64,000 nt of DNA from Rhineura floridana (taxonomy: Eukaryota; Chordata; Lepidosauria; Squamata; Rhineuridae), in NCBI RefSeq assembly GCF_030035675.1, contig NC_084489.1, positions 36,478,001-36,542,000 of the forward strand. Reading direction: 5' to 3'. A program made the translations under genes and the position numbers. Shown one piece after another: positions 11,266 to 22,394 of this stretch. Under the pieces are notes generated by a model that searched no databases, was not told the DNA's origin, and saw nothing but the letters and a program-made list of their open reading frames with translations. How positions within the stretch are numbered: position 1 is the first letter of the stretch; each line of letters opens with the position of its first letter.

Positions 11266-12440
11266 GCTCCTTTATACATTCAAGCTCCTTTATACATTCA
11301 ACCCTCACAATGCATTTCACAGCTTCCCATACAGTGTTAAAATGTGGTACAGATTATATATTTTCCTTAAAATAATTATCTAGTGCTATTTGTAAGTGAT
11401 TATGCACATCTTGTTTAGTCAGGGGCAGCGTATTAAATCTCCAGGCAAGTGTGTGTTGCTGTTAACCAAGAAAATTAAACTTTGCTTTCACCAGCATATG
11501 ATCAAAACTCCCAATGTCCACCCCCACTATTTCTTGCTTCTGGCTGGTAGAAGCAAAGAAAAAAATGATTCTGGAGAAAGTTGCATGCCTAGGGGAGAAA
11601 TATGTGAAAAAAGTTTTTGTTAGGGTCTTCCACTCTCCATACATCCAGTAGATCAAATTTTCACAAGAGCCTCATAAATTTGGAGTTGGTCCGAGTCTCC
11701 CCTTGATCACTTGCTAATTGCTTTTTAATCCCAGTTTTTGTCTGCAGTCCAATTTAGATCCCCCCGTACCAAATTGCCCTTTTTAAATTTGCTCAATTGT
11801 CTCAGGGTTTGTCTCGAAAATTGAAAGTGTTGCTTGTTAGATGCTAGCATCATTAACTTGTCTCCATATTTATCTGCAACAAATATAAAGTATCCATAGG
11901 GGTCCCTATACATTTTTGATATCTCAAATGGGAAGTTGGCAGCTAGCACTATTGCCACGTGCTTGGGCTTGGATGTCCCTGGCCGAGTTATATTATTCCC
12001 TAAATATGCATTCTTCAGTAACATATTTTACCCCGTGGGGTGTGTTTCTTGTAGAAAAGCAATATCTGGCTGCATTTCCTTAACATATTGAGTGACTCTC
12101 CATATTTTTATAGGATTTCCCAGCCACTGCACATTTAATGTTACCACAGTGACATATCTGCTCCTCTTGGTCACCATTTTGGAAATGTGAAGGAATTGTT
12201 TGGCTAGAAGAAAACTTTGATAAAGATGTTGCATTTCTATCCCAGTGATTCTGTCCTCCCTTTCTCCAGTCCTGTTTCCATTCCTGCTACAACAATTAAA
12301 TGCTCTAACTTCCCTGTGGAAGCAGACCCTATCAGACCAAAGCATGCTCCAATCATATTGTGGGCAGTATAATATCCCCTACTGACACCATCTTTCGTTA
12401 CAATAACCTCTTGATTCCTTGTCTTGAAATACTGCAAATG

Positions 12441-13825
12441 GTAGCAATATTCTAGAGCAGGGTTAGCATGACTATCTCAATGCTTAATAACTATGCTGAA
12501 CAGCAAACAAAATCTTAAAAGAACACAGTAAAAACTATGAAGACCAATTAATCATTTATTTGAAGAATGGTGTTTGGTGTTACTCAGCTATGTGCTGTGT
12601 AGTTGTGCACCTTAATCAAAGAAGAGAAATCCCTTAACAATGTACCACTCTCAGACTGCATACTACAAAATCCCAGACAATTGAGCTAAACCGGGCGATT
12701 ACCCAATACTATGCGTTAGGACAGTCATACATTAACTGGAATCAGACTGTTGGGTTGCTGACTTAGCTTCCCCTTGTTATGGTTGTGCTTCTTCTTTTCC
12801 ACCTGTTCCCAACAGGTCTTGCCCTTGTATGTCTTCTTCATCCCTGTCACAGAAGAGATCTTCATCATCTTCTTCCACTTCAATGCCCGGGAGGCCTTCA
12901 ACCTGCAGGTCTGTAAAGAGGCAGGTCCACAGAAGCCAAGTATCCTGTGAGATGCCCACATTGCCACCCTTGCCAAAGTTTACTAAAAGCCGAACAACAA
13001 CCCTGCAAAGAAGGTAGACTGTCACCACCCCTTTTACCAGTCCCACACTTTAGATCAAAGGGAAATCCACAGAGTCTAAAATGGACTTGCCAGAGATTCC
13101 AAAAAGCAAGAGCCAAAAGCCACACTCCCTGCTTCTTGAGCCTCAGGCCAAAACCCAATTCCTCAGTAGCTTGTAGCGTTGTGGTCCAGGTGCTGGTTTT
13201 AGAGCCACACTATTCTCCAACACTAATACATATGAGGTAGCTTTATTAAGAATTAAAATAAGAGATAGCAGCATATCATTTCTTTAGGCCAACCCCCCCC
13301 AAGGGTTAGGCGTGGTCATTTACCATACAAAATACCATGAGTGAGTTCAAACACAGATCTTAAAATAACAAACGTGGCTAACCTAACACTACCATACTCG
13401 CAAAACATAGGAGAGCAGGGACCCTGACCCCATAGGGTTTCACATTGCAGCAGATGTGATGTCAAGATAAAGTGGGGCAACTAACTGAAGGGAGAATCTA
13501 CTTTTATAAGAAAAAGTATAGCAACCATCCTAAGGCTAGCTGGCCAATCAGAGGGCTTCCTGGTGATGGAATATTCCGGGGTTCACTGCAAAGGTAGACA
13601 TGCAGATTTACAGTCTCTCAAGCCTATGTCTAGCCAGTGGCCTTAAGTACCAGGCGCAAGCTGATAACACAGGTACTTCCAGTCCTCTCAGTCATTAATA
13701 AGCTCAGTTGAAGTGACACAGCCTGGTTTTTCCCAGCCTAATGGTTCCTAGAAATCCATACAAGATATTGCCAACAATTCCCTATTGCACAGCCATTTTA
13801 GTTATGCCAAACCCAGGTCTTCTCA
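12441..13825. other. Unassigned sequence, locally GC-richer; origin unknown
   Basis: 12770-13240 has a denser composition than its surroundings and several overlapping frames. A minus frame at 12777-13046 contains an acidic run (EVEEDDEDLFCDRDEED). I recognise no protein family, splice pattern or element ends. It could be an old element or a processed copy; no function is proposed. Confidence 0.35.
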
Positions 13826-13855
13826 ATCATCATCATCATCATCATCATCTCCTCA
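13826..13855. repeat. (TCA)n microsatellite
   Basis: About nine perfect TCA units. It produces a run of histidines in one frame, without coding significance. Confidence 0.95.
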
Positions 13856-13859
13856 TCCA

Positions 13860-13965
13860 ATACCGGGAATCTGTCTTATACCAGGTTCGACTATTTGGCC
13901 ATCTAGCGGAGTGTTGTCTCCTCTGACTGGCAACAGCTGTCTAAGGCTATGGTGAGGAAATCTGC
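13860..13965 (-). repeat. tRNA-derived SINE, 3' half (copy 3)
   Basis: The reverse complement matches the SINE tail blocks (ATGGCCAAATAGTCGAACC, CTGGTATAAGACAG), lacking the tRNA-like head. Confidence 0.55.
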
Positions 13966-14036
13966 AACCCTCCTGATGTTACTGGTCTCCAACTCTCCTC
14001 ATCCTTGACCATTGGCCCTGCTGGCTGGGGCACTGG

Positions 14037-14225
14037 GGCAAATCTGTTGGAGGTAGTATGCCTCAGTAACCAGTTGCTGGGAATTGCAGGTGGGGAGAGA
14101 GCTGTTGCACTCAGGTCCTGCTTGTGGGCTTCCCACAGGCATCTGGGTGGCCACTGTGAGAACAGGATGCAGGACTAGATGGGGCCCTGGTCTAATCCAG
14201 CAAGGCTCTTCTTATGTTCTTGAAA
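14037..14225 (+). mobile_element. CR1 LINE, 3' end only
   Basis: Same 3' UTR as at 685 and 49380: AACCAGTTGCTGGGAATTGC, CTCAGGTCCTGCTTGTGGGC, GAGAACAGGATGCAGGACTA, ending TTCTTATGTTCTT. Heavily 5' truncated. Confidence 0.85.
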
Positions 14226-15419
14226 CTGAAAGAGCTCCATGGTGGAGTGGTAGCATCATGGCCTCTCTACCTTACTCTTATGCGACAAAGCTCTAAATAG
14301 AGGTAAGTACCTGCATAGTGCAGATGTGCACTATGAAGCATTCAGGCAGATCCAGGTAGCCTTTGCTAAGGCCTGAGAGAGCTCAGCACTTCAGTCTCAG
14401 CTTTTCTTTTGCTGTTCATGACAAACTGACACAGCGAGCCTTGGGAATTAGAAATTGCTATGGAAACAGACTTCATCTGCAGAGATCATTTCAAATCACC
14501 ACTGTTAATCTGCAATGTGCTAATTAAAATCAAATTTTGGATACAGTTTACATTTCATGTTCAAGCATTTCCCCCCAGAGCATTCAAATTACTTCCACTT
14601 TTATAACATTTTTCAACTAGAAGTATACTTTGTATATAACAAATGAAAACACGGTGGTTCATTTTGGCAAAAAGCAGTGTGTTATTAACAATCAATTACA
14701 TATTTATTTATTTAGCAGCAGTTGTAAAGCAGTTCACATTTTAAAATCTCTAAGCAGAGCATATTGTATATGTATATATTGTATGGTACTAGACATGGAA
14801 TTAAAGATAAACCCACTGGAACACCTCTGCTAAGTCCTCAACCCCTTTTGGCCTTAATCATTACTCCTTTACTCATAGGAAAATGATGTCTGACCTCTAG
14901 ATTCGCACAGCCTGAAATCAATCCAAAGTTACAATCTTATGACAGAGTCGGGATTCTGTTATGGACTTCACAGCAATTGTGTCCAAAGATAGGCGACATA
15001 TTTACAGATGTTTTCTTTACAGGAGCACCAGCTAGTCTTCCTGTAGACCTCTAGCAAGAGGCTTCTTGGTTCCTCATTGCCCCAACTGCTTCCTCTTTTA
15101 GAGTCTGGTCTTCTTCAGTTGGTTTTCATTCGTCGTGATACATGGATTAACATCTGACAGAACAGACAACTGGAGCAGGCTAGAGCAGGAAGAGGTTAGG
15201 AGGCATACAGACATTCAACAGGCCAGATTCAATTGCTCAGAAAAAGATAAATTGGGTTGTGCATCGGGAACTAGGCTCCAGATGTATCACCTTCCCTACA
15301 GAAGAGAGAATATGCTGCTACCCACCCCTTCCCCCCACCCTCCTTTGGATGTTGGTCTTCATCTCTATAGCCATTGAACCAATAAAGGCCAAACCTTGAT
15401 CACTGAAATCTCTGATAGG
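14226..15419. other. Intergenic; possible conserved non-coding stretch
   Basis: No gene. 14400-14560 is free of repeats and rich in homeodomain-type TAATTA/AATTAG cores, which often characterises vertebrate conserved non-coding elements. Suggestive only. Confidence 0.3.
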
Positions 15420-15735
15420 GCACTTCTTATGGTCCCCATGACATCTGGTCATCCTTTGCTAGGTAGTGAGACTTTAATGTGGCAGGCCCTGCCCTGTGGA
15501 ACTCTTTCCCAGTAGAAGTTTGGCAGGAAGCAACCCTGCCTTTTCTGGGATGTCGCCTTAAAGTGGTGTTACTTACACAGGCCTTTGAAATGTGAATTTT
15601 CTTTTAATTAACCAGCATTTATGGATTTTTTACCTGATTTATTTGTTTATTGTAACTTTTGTATGGTGAACATCTTGTTTTTTTATGTAAGTGTGGTTTA
15701 GAAATATTTAAATAAAATAAATTTCTTCCACCCTG
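15420..15735 (+). mobile_element. L2-like LINE, 3' end
   Basis: Plus-strand codons resemble the L2 C-terminus (CGTLSPVEVWQEATLPFLG with LKVV, then TQAFEM), corresponding to LWNSLPEE...LKTWLF in the intact copies. A UTR with TTTGTATGGTGAACATC and an A-rich end TAAATAAAATAAATT follow. Truncated and decayed. Confidence 0.6.
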
Positions 15736-17583
15736 CTGCCATGTGAAATATGCCATAGGGCTGCTATGTTTCCACACTGCAGGCATTTAAAATAATACTA
15801 TATGCATGTGCACAGTACTTTCAGTGGGGGGTGCTGGGGAAGTGAAAGCGATACAAACATCAGCAGCCTGTTTCTGTTTTTTATATATTAGAATAGTTAT
15901 TATTGTAAACTTCCCTGGGTGATGCAAATATATTAGAAGGGCAGAGTATATAGGCTTTTCAGAAATAAATAAAATATATAGGAGGTCAGCAGCAGCTGCT
16001 ACTGATTTAGAGATAAGGATTAGGATGAAAGATCCTAATTTAGACCTGGTAGGCAGCCGAATCCATGATTTTGAGAGGATCATTAATCGAGAGATGCCTT
16101 CTTCACTCTACAGCCCCGTCTTTCAATTGGTGCTCTTCCAGCATAATTGAGCTAAATGAAATGCATAATGTAAAGCTATAGTAACAAAAATGTTAAATCA
16201 AGCTGGGTGAGTGGATGCTTATCCAGGGGAAACAGCTGCCAAAAACATGGTATTTCATCTTGTTTTCCATGCATGATAATGAAGGCTACAGTGTAATCCC
16301 TGAAATCAGATATTTCACAAATACCTTTTAAAGACGCTCACACAAAAGAAGTAAACAGACCTTGATGCCACACACACAAAAATCTTCTAATTTCTATAAT
16401 AAAGGGATATCACAAACCACCATTGCTATATAAACTGCAAAATGAATGAAAGGCCATTTCTTTATAGCATTCAGTCTTTCCAAGTCACCCTTGTCACACT
16501 CTGGGCCCCCTATCCTGCTTGAAGCACTTAAATATTAGAAACTGAAGCATTAATATGTATTTCTCTTTTCTGCATTTAGCTGTGTAATATTTGCAGAAAT
16601 AAGCTGCTGGATATCACTTGCTCCCAGCAGGTAGATGCTTTCATCCAAGTGAATTAGCAACCCAGTTGTTTTATGGTAACATGCATGATGGATCACTGAA
16701 GAAGTAAAAAAAGGAACTCTTTGTTTAAGTGGCTTGGTAAGGAGCCACACTGCTAGTTCACAGCAGGTTGAGTTTCTGGGTTTGCTTTTATTGGGGAATT
16801 TATGTGAAATTTGAGTTTGGCATCCTGGCTGAAAAGGCAGGAGGAATAAGATAGGAGTTGCTACGCGGGGAAACTGTATTGCAATCTGTGCAGATCTTTC
16901 AGCGTTGTGCAGTCTAAAAAGTGAATGCTGCCTTTGAAAGACTTGATGTATTCTCTCACAAATGTTAAATGTTTTCTGGACCTGACAAGGCCAGAATTGA
17001 GTAGTAAGTTGTTGGAGACCATGGACGGAAGCTCACATGTAGAATAGGATAGTGGGTGCGCATGCAATGGGGAATAAGAAGGAGAGCTGCTGAGGAGGGT
17101 GGAACTAAGGAAAAGCCCCTGGAGAGCAAACATGGCCCTTGGGACCATGTTCCATCTCATTCTATAGCTCATACCATCTCTGTCCCTGCTACCACCCTTG
17201 CCCAGATTTGATCTTGTGTGGAAGAAGCTTGTCTCTTGATTTGTGATTATCCAGAATGCAAGCAGAAACATACTATCACATGTTGAGTTTTAGCTGGACT
17301 GGAGTACTGATGTTCATATCTCTTAATTCACATAGGCAGTGACTGTAAGGAGCTGCACTCTTGCAGTATGGTCATGAAGTATTGTTACCATTAAAAAGTA
17401 AACAACTCTGCAGTGACCCTTATATATTTATTCTCGTAATCTTATACACTTGGGTGCACAAGACACACTTAACAGCTCTGAGCTCCCCTACACCTTTATT
17501 TTTTGAGCAAAAATCGCAAATACATTTCTGAGACATTTTATTTGAGCTCTTCTCTTTTCCCTCTTCCTCCCCAAGCTCTAGAG
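15736..17583. other. Intergenic, unique-looking; no gene
   Basis: No repeat recognised. The minus frame at 16861-17271 (136 codons) is open but matches nothing known. 16030-16300 has the look of conserved non-coding DNA (AT-balanced, several TAAT cores). Confidence 0.4.
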
Positions 17584-17885
17584 GAAGGGTTCCCAAACTG
17601 TGGTCCATGGACCACCAGTGATCCATGAGCTTCATTCAGATGGTTTGCAGCATGTACGCGTTAAATATTCTATCAATTTTTAATTGTATTTTAATTGCTT
17701 TTTTGTTTTAAATTGTATTTTATGTAGTATATTTTGAATTCTATGGAATGGCTGTTAAAAATCATACAGCATGTCATATAGTGCATTACGATTGCCACAA
17801 CAGGTGGAAAAAAACATTAACTAGTTTGCCAAGATCATGAGCAATTTTCAAGTTGTCTGTGAGAAAAAAAGTTTGGGAACCCCTG
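17584..17885 (+). mobile_element. hAT-like non-autonomous element, family D copy 1
   Basis: Ends are GGGTTCCCAAACTGTGGTCC on the left and AAAAAGTTTGGGAACCCCTG on the right, a hAT (Charlie-like) terminal inverted repeat. The flanks CTCTAGAG (17576-17583) and TCCTAGAG (17886-17893) are an 8-bp target duplication with two mismatches. The interior is AT-rich with no transposase. Confidence 0.8.
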
Positions 17886-18000
17886 TCCTAGAGTGACACA
17901 CCTGTCATACTACTTACAGATTCTCCATTTATTCATTCATTTTTTTTAATTTAAAGCCTTTATAAATCATTTAATATTTTTTAAAAAATCTCTAAACAAT

Positions 18001-18213
18001 GTGGAACAGATTAGCCAATGGATGCCAGGGAAGGAATGCTGTATGCAACAGGTCATTGCCCAAGAGATTGCTCAGCAGCAAGAACCATCAGTCCCTGCTC
18101 CAAAAGCATTTGGTTTACATCAGAAGTCATTTGATACAAAGACAATCACCCAGTTTCCTCGGTTCTCATTACCAGAAGGCTATATGAAAGCCAACAAATG
18201 CATTTCGCTGTAA
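18001..18213 (+). other. Unidentified 70-codon open frame
   Basis: The frame reads MEQISQWMPGKECCMQQVI, with downstream blocks KAFGLHQKSFD and FPRFSLPEGYM. The composition is unusually protein-like for this AT-rich neighbourhood. I do not recognise it. No clear splice donor bounds it. It may be chance, an exon of an unknown transcript, or a fragment of a processed copy. Confidence 0.2.
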
Positions 18214-18464
18214 TCTTTGAATGTTATGTTTAGACTTAGTTATCAGTAATATGACTTTGTAAACAAAAATTCACAGCTTAAAAACTACATATTTTAAAAT
18301 TCCATTTTTATGTCACCCCTGCTCCAGTGATTTACATGGATGCATAAAGGCTCCGATGTGCACACGTACACATACACAATGTTCCTAACTGCAGTGCCTT
18401 TTCCAATAGCTTCTAGAGGGGGCATTTCCATCTGTTCATTTCTTTGTACCCATGAACTTTTCCT

Positions 18465-19070
18465 TATATAATAATAGAATCAGAGTTGGAAGGGGCCTCA
18501 AAGGTCATCTGGTCCAAGCCCCTATCAATGCAGGAATGGCCATAGCTCAGTGCTGTTGCTAGAGCTGCTTGACATTAGAACAGAGTGCTTTGAAAGGTGA
18601 TGGACTCTCCTTCATTGGAAGTTGTTAAGGAGAAGCTGGATGGCCACCTATCAGAGATGCTATATGAGTGGAACATAGGTAGCTACCTTATGCAAAATCA
18701 GACTAATGGTCCATCTAAGTCAGTATTGTCTATGCTGATTAGCTCCCCAGAATTTTAGACAGGGAATCTTTCTCAGCCCTACCTGGGGTTTCCAGGGATT
18801 GAAGCTGTCGCCTTCTCCATGCAAAGCAGATGTTTTAGCATTGAGCTTATTCTACCTAATATTTAGTGCAAATCCTTTTTCTTGTCATTTGAAGCCATTG
18901 GTTCTGGGCCAGCCATTGGTCCAGAGAAATGGAAAATTTCCTCCATCATCTGTGCCCTTCACGTATTTGAAGATGGCTGTCCTATCACCCTCTTTAATGG
19001 TCTCTTCTCCAAACCAAACTTGACCAACTCTGTTTACGGTTCCTCATACCTTCCCCATTCACTTCATTTT
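18465..19070 (-). mobile_element. CR1 3' end fragments, broken up by a SINE
   Basis: 18473-18560 matches the CR1 3' end in reverse (TAGAATCAGAGTTGGAAGGG). 18570-18650 looks like CR1 3' coding/UTR sequence in the opposite sense. 18855-19065 is a further minus CR1 block (TGAAGATGGCTGTCCTATCA corresponds to the TTAAAGAGTGCAATCATGTCA region of the 10.5-kb copy). A rearranged, old cluster. Confidence 0.55.
18655..18855 (-). repeat. tRNA-derived SINE, copy 4
   Basis: The reverse complement gives the full order: tRNA-like head (TGCTTTGCATGGAGAAGG), GGAAACCCCAGGTAGGGCTG, TAGACAATACTGACTTAG, and a tail near TAAGGTAGCTACC. Inserted within CR1 fragments. Confidence 0.75.
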
Positions 19071-19715
19071 AGGGAAGTGTTGAACAAGGGAACTCAGGAC
19101 CACCAGGAATCCTGCATCAATCATTGTGCTGGTGGGTCTCTAAATCAGGACGAATTGTGAAGTGAAGATGCTTTTTCCAAACATTGACTTGTGCATGCAA
19201 TTTTTTTTTGGAAAAACACTTACCTTTAGACTGCCACTTGTGTTGAGATTCTGCACAGTTGCTTTTCATTGATTTGTAAGCCCTTTAAACACAATAAATT
19301 AAACTAAGAACTTTTATATTTAATAGTCCATTTAGTCACCTGGACTACCTAATAAACAATAAATATCCATATAGGATAATTGTAAATGCTTGCATGCATC
19401 CTTTGCTTTTAGACCAGAATCTCTTGCCTTCAAAAACTTTGCTTCAGCAGCAGTATTACAACCCCTAGGTGGCACTCTGACTTAAAACAATTCATTTACT
19501 GACAACTCGTAAGTATAGAGTACAGGTGTTATACAAGCCGATTATCTAACATGCCCTCCAGCCCTCTATGGCGTTTGCTTTGAAAATAAGAATACTGTAA
19601 TACGGAAAAAATATTTGCTTTTTGTATCTGTCATCAAACTGCAACTTACGAAAGGATGCATTTTCTGGCTTTAAATTATTTGTTTAATTTGCCGTATATA
19701 TTATAGTATCAGAAT
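19071..19715. other. Intergenic, nothing recognised
   Basis: AT-rich, no gene or repeat recognised. Confidence 0.4.
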
Positions 19716-20118
19716 TTGGAATAGAAGAGAAATTTAATTAGGTTTGCATTTAAAAGCAAACCTATCTAATTCACACTTACCAAAACAATACACGAACTAA
19801 AACAGCGCCATCCTTCAAAATTCATTTCTTTGAATTTTGCAGTACATTTCTTCAGTCAAGTAATGTGTACAAACATGGATATACGATGATAAGTATGCAT
19901 AAAAACACATATTTTAGTGAAAATAACATAAAAATGCATTACAGCAGAGAAAATTGTTTTTCAAAAATGTGCTAAAGAAAATCACACTACACTGCTGATG
20001 AATCTTCATAAGCACTTTTTAAAAGATCACAAACAGATATGGAAATATGGAGAACTGAATTTTAGATTAGAAAAATGAAAAACAGAGAAATTGAAATTAA
20101 CAGATTTGCCCATCCCTA
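19716..20118 (+). mobile_element. hAT-like non-autonomous element, family A copy 3
   Basis: 403 bp ending CCATCCCTA. The flanks ATCAGAAT (19708-19715) and ATCTGAAT (20119-20126) are an 8-bp target duplication with one mismatch. Internal blocks are shared with the other family A copies. Confidence 0.8.
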
Positions 20119-20284
20119 ATCTGAATACAAATGTTATATTAAGGATAATTAAAACAACTGCTCCTCCTTTCTAAATAACTCAGTCAAAAAGTACATGTGG
20201 ATCATTTAAATAGCATTGCCTAGAATAAATAGGTGCATAAGTTATTTTCAACATAATAATCTTCAGAGTTCTAGCTAATATCGA

Positions 20285-20395
20285 AGAATTTGCAAACTAC
20301 AATCCTAGTTATACATACTAGGGAACATGTCCCATTGAACTTAGTGGGACTTTCTTCTGAGGAAACATTCCTGAGATTGCACTGTTAATCATTTA
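20285..20395. repeat. Short fold-back repeat, family P
   Basis: It contains GTCCCATTGAACTTAGTGGG followed by ACTTTCTTCTGAGG, flanked by AATCCTAG and GATTGCAC, an imperfect palindrome. Other copies are near 21600, 26110, 31135, 39915, 40015, 51465, 57965, 63085 and 63720. Confidence 0.7.
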
Positions 20396-20564
20396 CCACA
20401 CACTCAGGTGACCATTTGTCTTCTGCTTTACAGAGGGCAGTCCTCTCTTAGTCAAAGGAATTCCCTATTTTAAGGGCTACCTGGTGTAAGCCTGACGTAA
20501 AGAACCAAACCTTAAGAAGAGAGAACAGCAGGGGCTTTGAAGTTGCACATTTATTTACTTATTT

Positions 20565-20768
20565 AATTTACATTCCACTTTTTCTCCAAGGACCTCATGT
20601 GGCGTATATGGTTCTCCCATTCCTCATATAATTCCCACAACAACACTGTGAGGTAAATTAGGCTGAGAGATTGTGACTGGCCCAAGGTCACCCAGTGACT
20701 TTGGCTAAGCAGAGATTTGAACCCTGCTCTCCCGGGGTCCTAGACCAACACTCTAAACACTATACCGC
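20565..20768 (-). repeat. MIR-like tRNA SINE, best copy
   Basis: The reverse complement begins with a tRNA-like head (GTTTAGAGTGTTGGTCTAGG, then GGGTTCAAATCTCTG with a good B box). It continues through GTCACTGGGTGACCTTGGGC and CTCACAGTGTTGTTGTGGGA, and ends in an L2-like tail (AATGTAAATTAAATAAG). Confidence 0.8.
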
Positions 20769-21190
20769 TCCCGCTCATCAACAGCAGCATATGGCCAGCA
20801 GACTGAGCAGGCACAGTCTTCCCCCATTTGGGGAGATGCTGCAGCCGCTCCTGTGCTGAGGCAGAGCCACCAAATCACCCTCCTTGTGCTGGTGGTGCTG
20901 CAGCTTACCTGGACAGGGATAGAGTGGGGTGCATGTGCACAGTGGTGGCACCAATCTAGTGCTCCCACCATGGGCCCATATAGTCCTGGCATTGCCGCTA
21001 CCCTGCCCCATCCAGGTAAGCTGCAGCAATACTGGTACCAGGAGGATGGTTCTGTGGCTTTGTCCCACTACACCAACTTCTATTGGTGCAATGTATTGTA
21101 TTTCTATTTAATTAAAGTAATTATTTCTCAATGTGCACCAAAGCGTATAAATTAACATACACAAATTTCATATAAATCTGTGCCCTGTTT
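20769..21190. repeat. Unclassified repeat with a ~200-bp imperfect inverted repeat
   Basis: 20850-20935 (ending GCTGCAGCTTACCTGGA) is repeated in reverse at about 20995-21070 (starting TCCAGGTAAGCTGCAGC). Similar peptides therefore arise on both strands (SHQITLLVLVVLQLTW and SHRTILLVPVLLQLTW). Outer parts of the unit reappear at 41815-42000, so it is a repeat family, not a gene. Confidence 0.55.
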
Positions 21191-21201
21191 TGTCCTGGTG
21201 T

Positions 21202-21251
21202 GTGACTGACTGACTGACTGACTGACTGACTGAGAGAGAGAGAGAGAGAGA
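21202..21251. repeat. (GACT)n/(GA)n microsatellite
   Basis: About seven GACT units run directly into about ten GA units. Confidence 0.95.
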
Positions 21252-21599
21252 CTCAAAGGCTGCAGTTAAGTGTGCCTAGGAGGGAGTCAGCCAGCTGAGC
21301 ACATTATAGAACATTCTTACGTTTACTCAAAGGTATGCAAATATTCCATTCATGCTTACAGCCCATTAGGGATGACTGCTGCTTAAAGTTAATGAATTGT
21401 TTAAGTTTTAATCAATGACATTGCATAAATGTGCTTATGAATGAAACATTAGTTTTAAAGAAAGAAGTGTGTTTTGTTTTTAGATTATGTGTTGCCTGAT
21501 TAATTGGAGATGATCCCTTAGTTGTTGTTTACATTTGTTAGTCTTTTTTTAACAAAAGAAATAAAATCAAAAGGTTTCAAATTGGCTAATCCTAGTAAA
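21252..21599. other. Intergenic, nothing recognised
   Basis: No gene or repeat recognised. Confidence 0.4.
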
Positions 21600-22035
21600 A
21601 CGACTAAGGCCGCAATCCAATACACACTTATTTGGGAGTAAGTCCCACTCAACCCAATGGAGGTGTCCCCGCACTTGTAGTGCGAGTCGTTTCCGACTCT
21701 TAGGGTGACATCTTGCAACGTTTATTAGGCAGAATGTATGTATGGGGTGGGATTGCCAGTTCCTTCCCCAGTCTTTCTTTACACCCCCCCAGCGTATGCC
21801 GAGTACCCATTTTACCGACCACGGATGGATGGAAGGCTGAGTGGACCTCGACCCCTTTTACCGGAGATTCAACTTCCTCCTTCTGTTAGAATCGGACTCT
21901 GGCTGTGAGCAGAGCTTTGGCTGCATTACCACCACTTACCACTCTGCACCACAGAGGGTTTTGAGTCTGAGTAGACCCACTGAAATTAATGAACCCAAGT
22001 TAGGCTTGGGTACTCTGGGTAGGACTAGCATTGAA
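21600..22035. repeat. Family P fold-back repeat split by a Sauria SINE
   Basis: 21605-21654 (GGGAGTAAGTCCCACTCAAC) and the sequence after the SINE (GAGTCTGAGTAGACC) are adjacent in uninterrupted family P copies. Further downstream (to about 22035) there is P-like sequence ending near AGGACTAGCATTGAATG. Confidence 0.6.
21655..21947 (-). repeat. Sauria SINE, copy 1
   Basis: The reverse complement has a tRNA-like head (GCAGAGTGGTAAGTGGTGG), the GGTCGGTAAAATGGGTACTC block, AGAAAGACTGGGGAAGGAAC, and a Bov-B-like 3' part with GAGTCGGAAACGACTCGCAC. It sits inside a family P fold-back: the halves at 21605-21654 and about 21958-21985 join across it. Confidence 0.85.
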
Positions 22036-22394
22036 TGACACCCTATGTCAGAACTGTCTGATCTATCCATATACTTTCAGCTAACTTTGTGTGGTACTGC
22101 TGATGGGAGGCAGATAGCTGTATTTTTTCACAACCGCTCCCATCTCATTTCATACACATTCCTGCCCCAGCTCCTGCAGGGACCAGAAGTAGGACCAGAC
22201 CTGTCATTAAACAGAGGGGTTTGGATTATCATGAAAGAGCAGCAGATTGCTCACCATTTAATTCATTATTACAACTTAGGTACTTGTGAGATTTCCCATC
22301 TCAGATGCCAAGATAAATTGAGTGGCCTTTGGTACAATGTACCTTGCTTGACATGAGAGAGAGGCGTCATTTTCTGCTCTACCTCAGGCAGCAA

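Larger units (their letters stand above)
8580..12440 (-). mobile_element. L1-type LINE relic hosting two younger insertions
   Basis: Read on the minus strand from high to low coordinates: an AP-like endonuclease start (VVTLNVQWLGNP-IKI, IAFLQETH, about 12070-12170); more endonuclease near 11725-12024 (KHVAIVLAANF, LVRGDLN); RT fingers/palm (HHNQVGFIQ, SILLDAHKAFDCLNW, about 9630-9790); a DDTAI catalytic block near 9365-9380 followed by NYVVVAG; and a C-terminal stretch (LSDFLLQLGIPLWTIFNH, 8850-8930). These match L1-clade ORF2 order. The relic carries stops and frame changes throughout. It is split by a 5S-derived SINE at about 8990-9160 and a CR1 at 10471-11265, so it predates both. Confidence 0.75.

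Noticed and set aside
16861-17271. 136-codon minus frame
   Set aside because: Looks superficially protein-like but has no recognised domain, exon signals or repeat; left unannotated.
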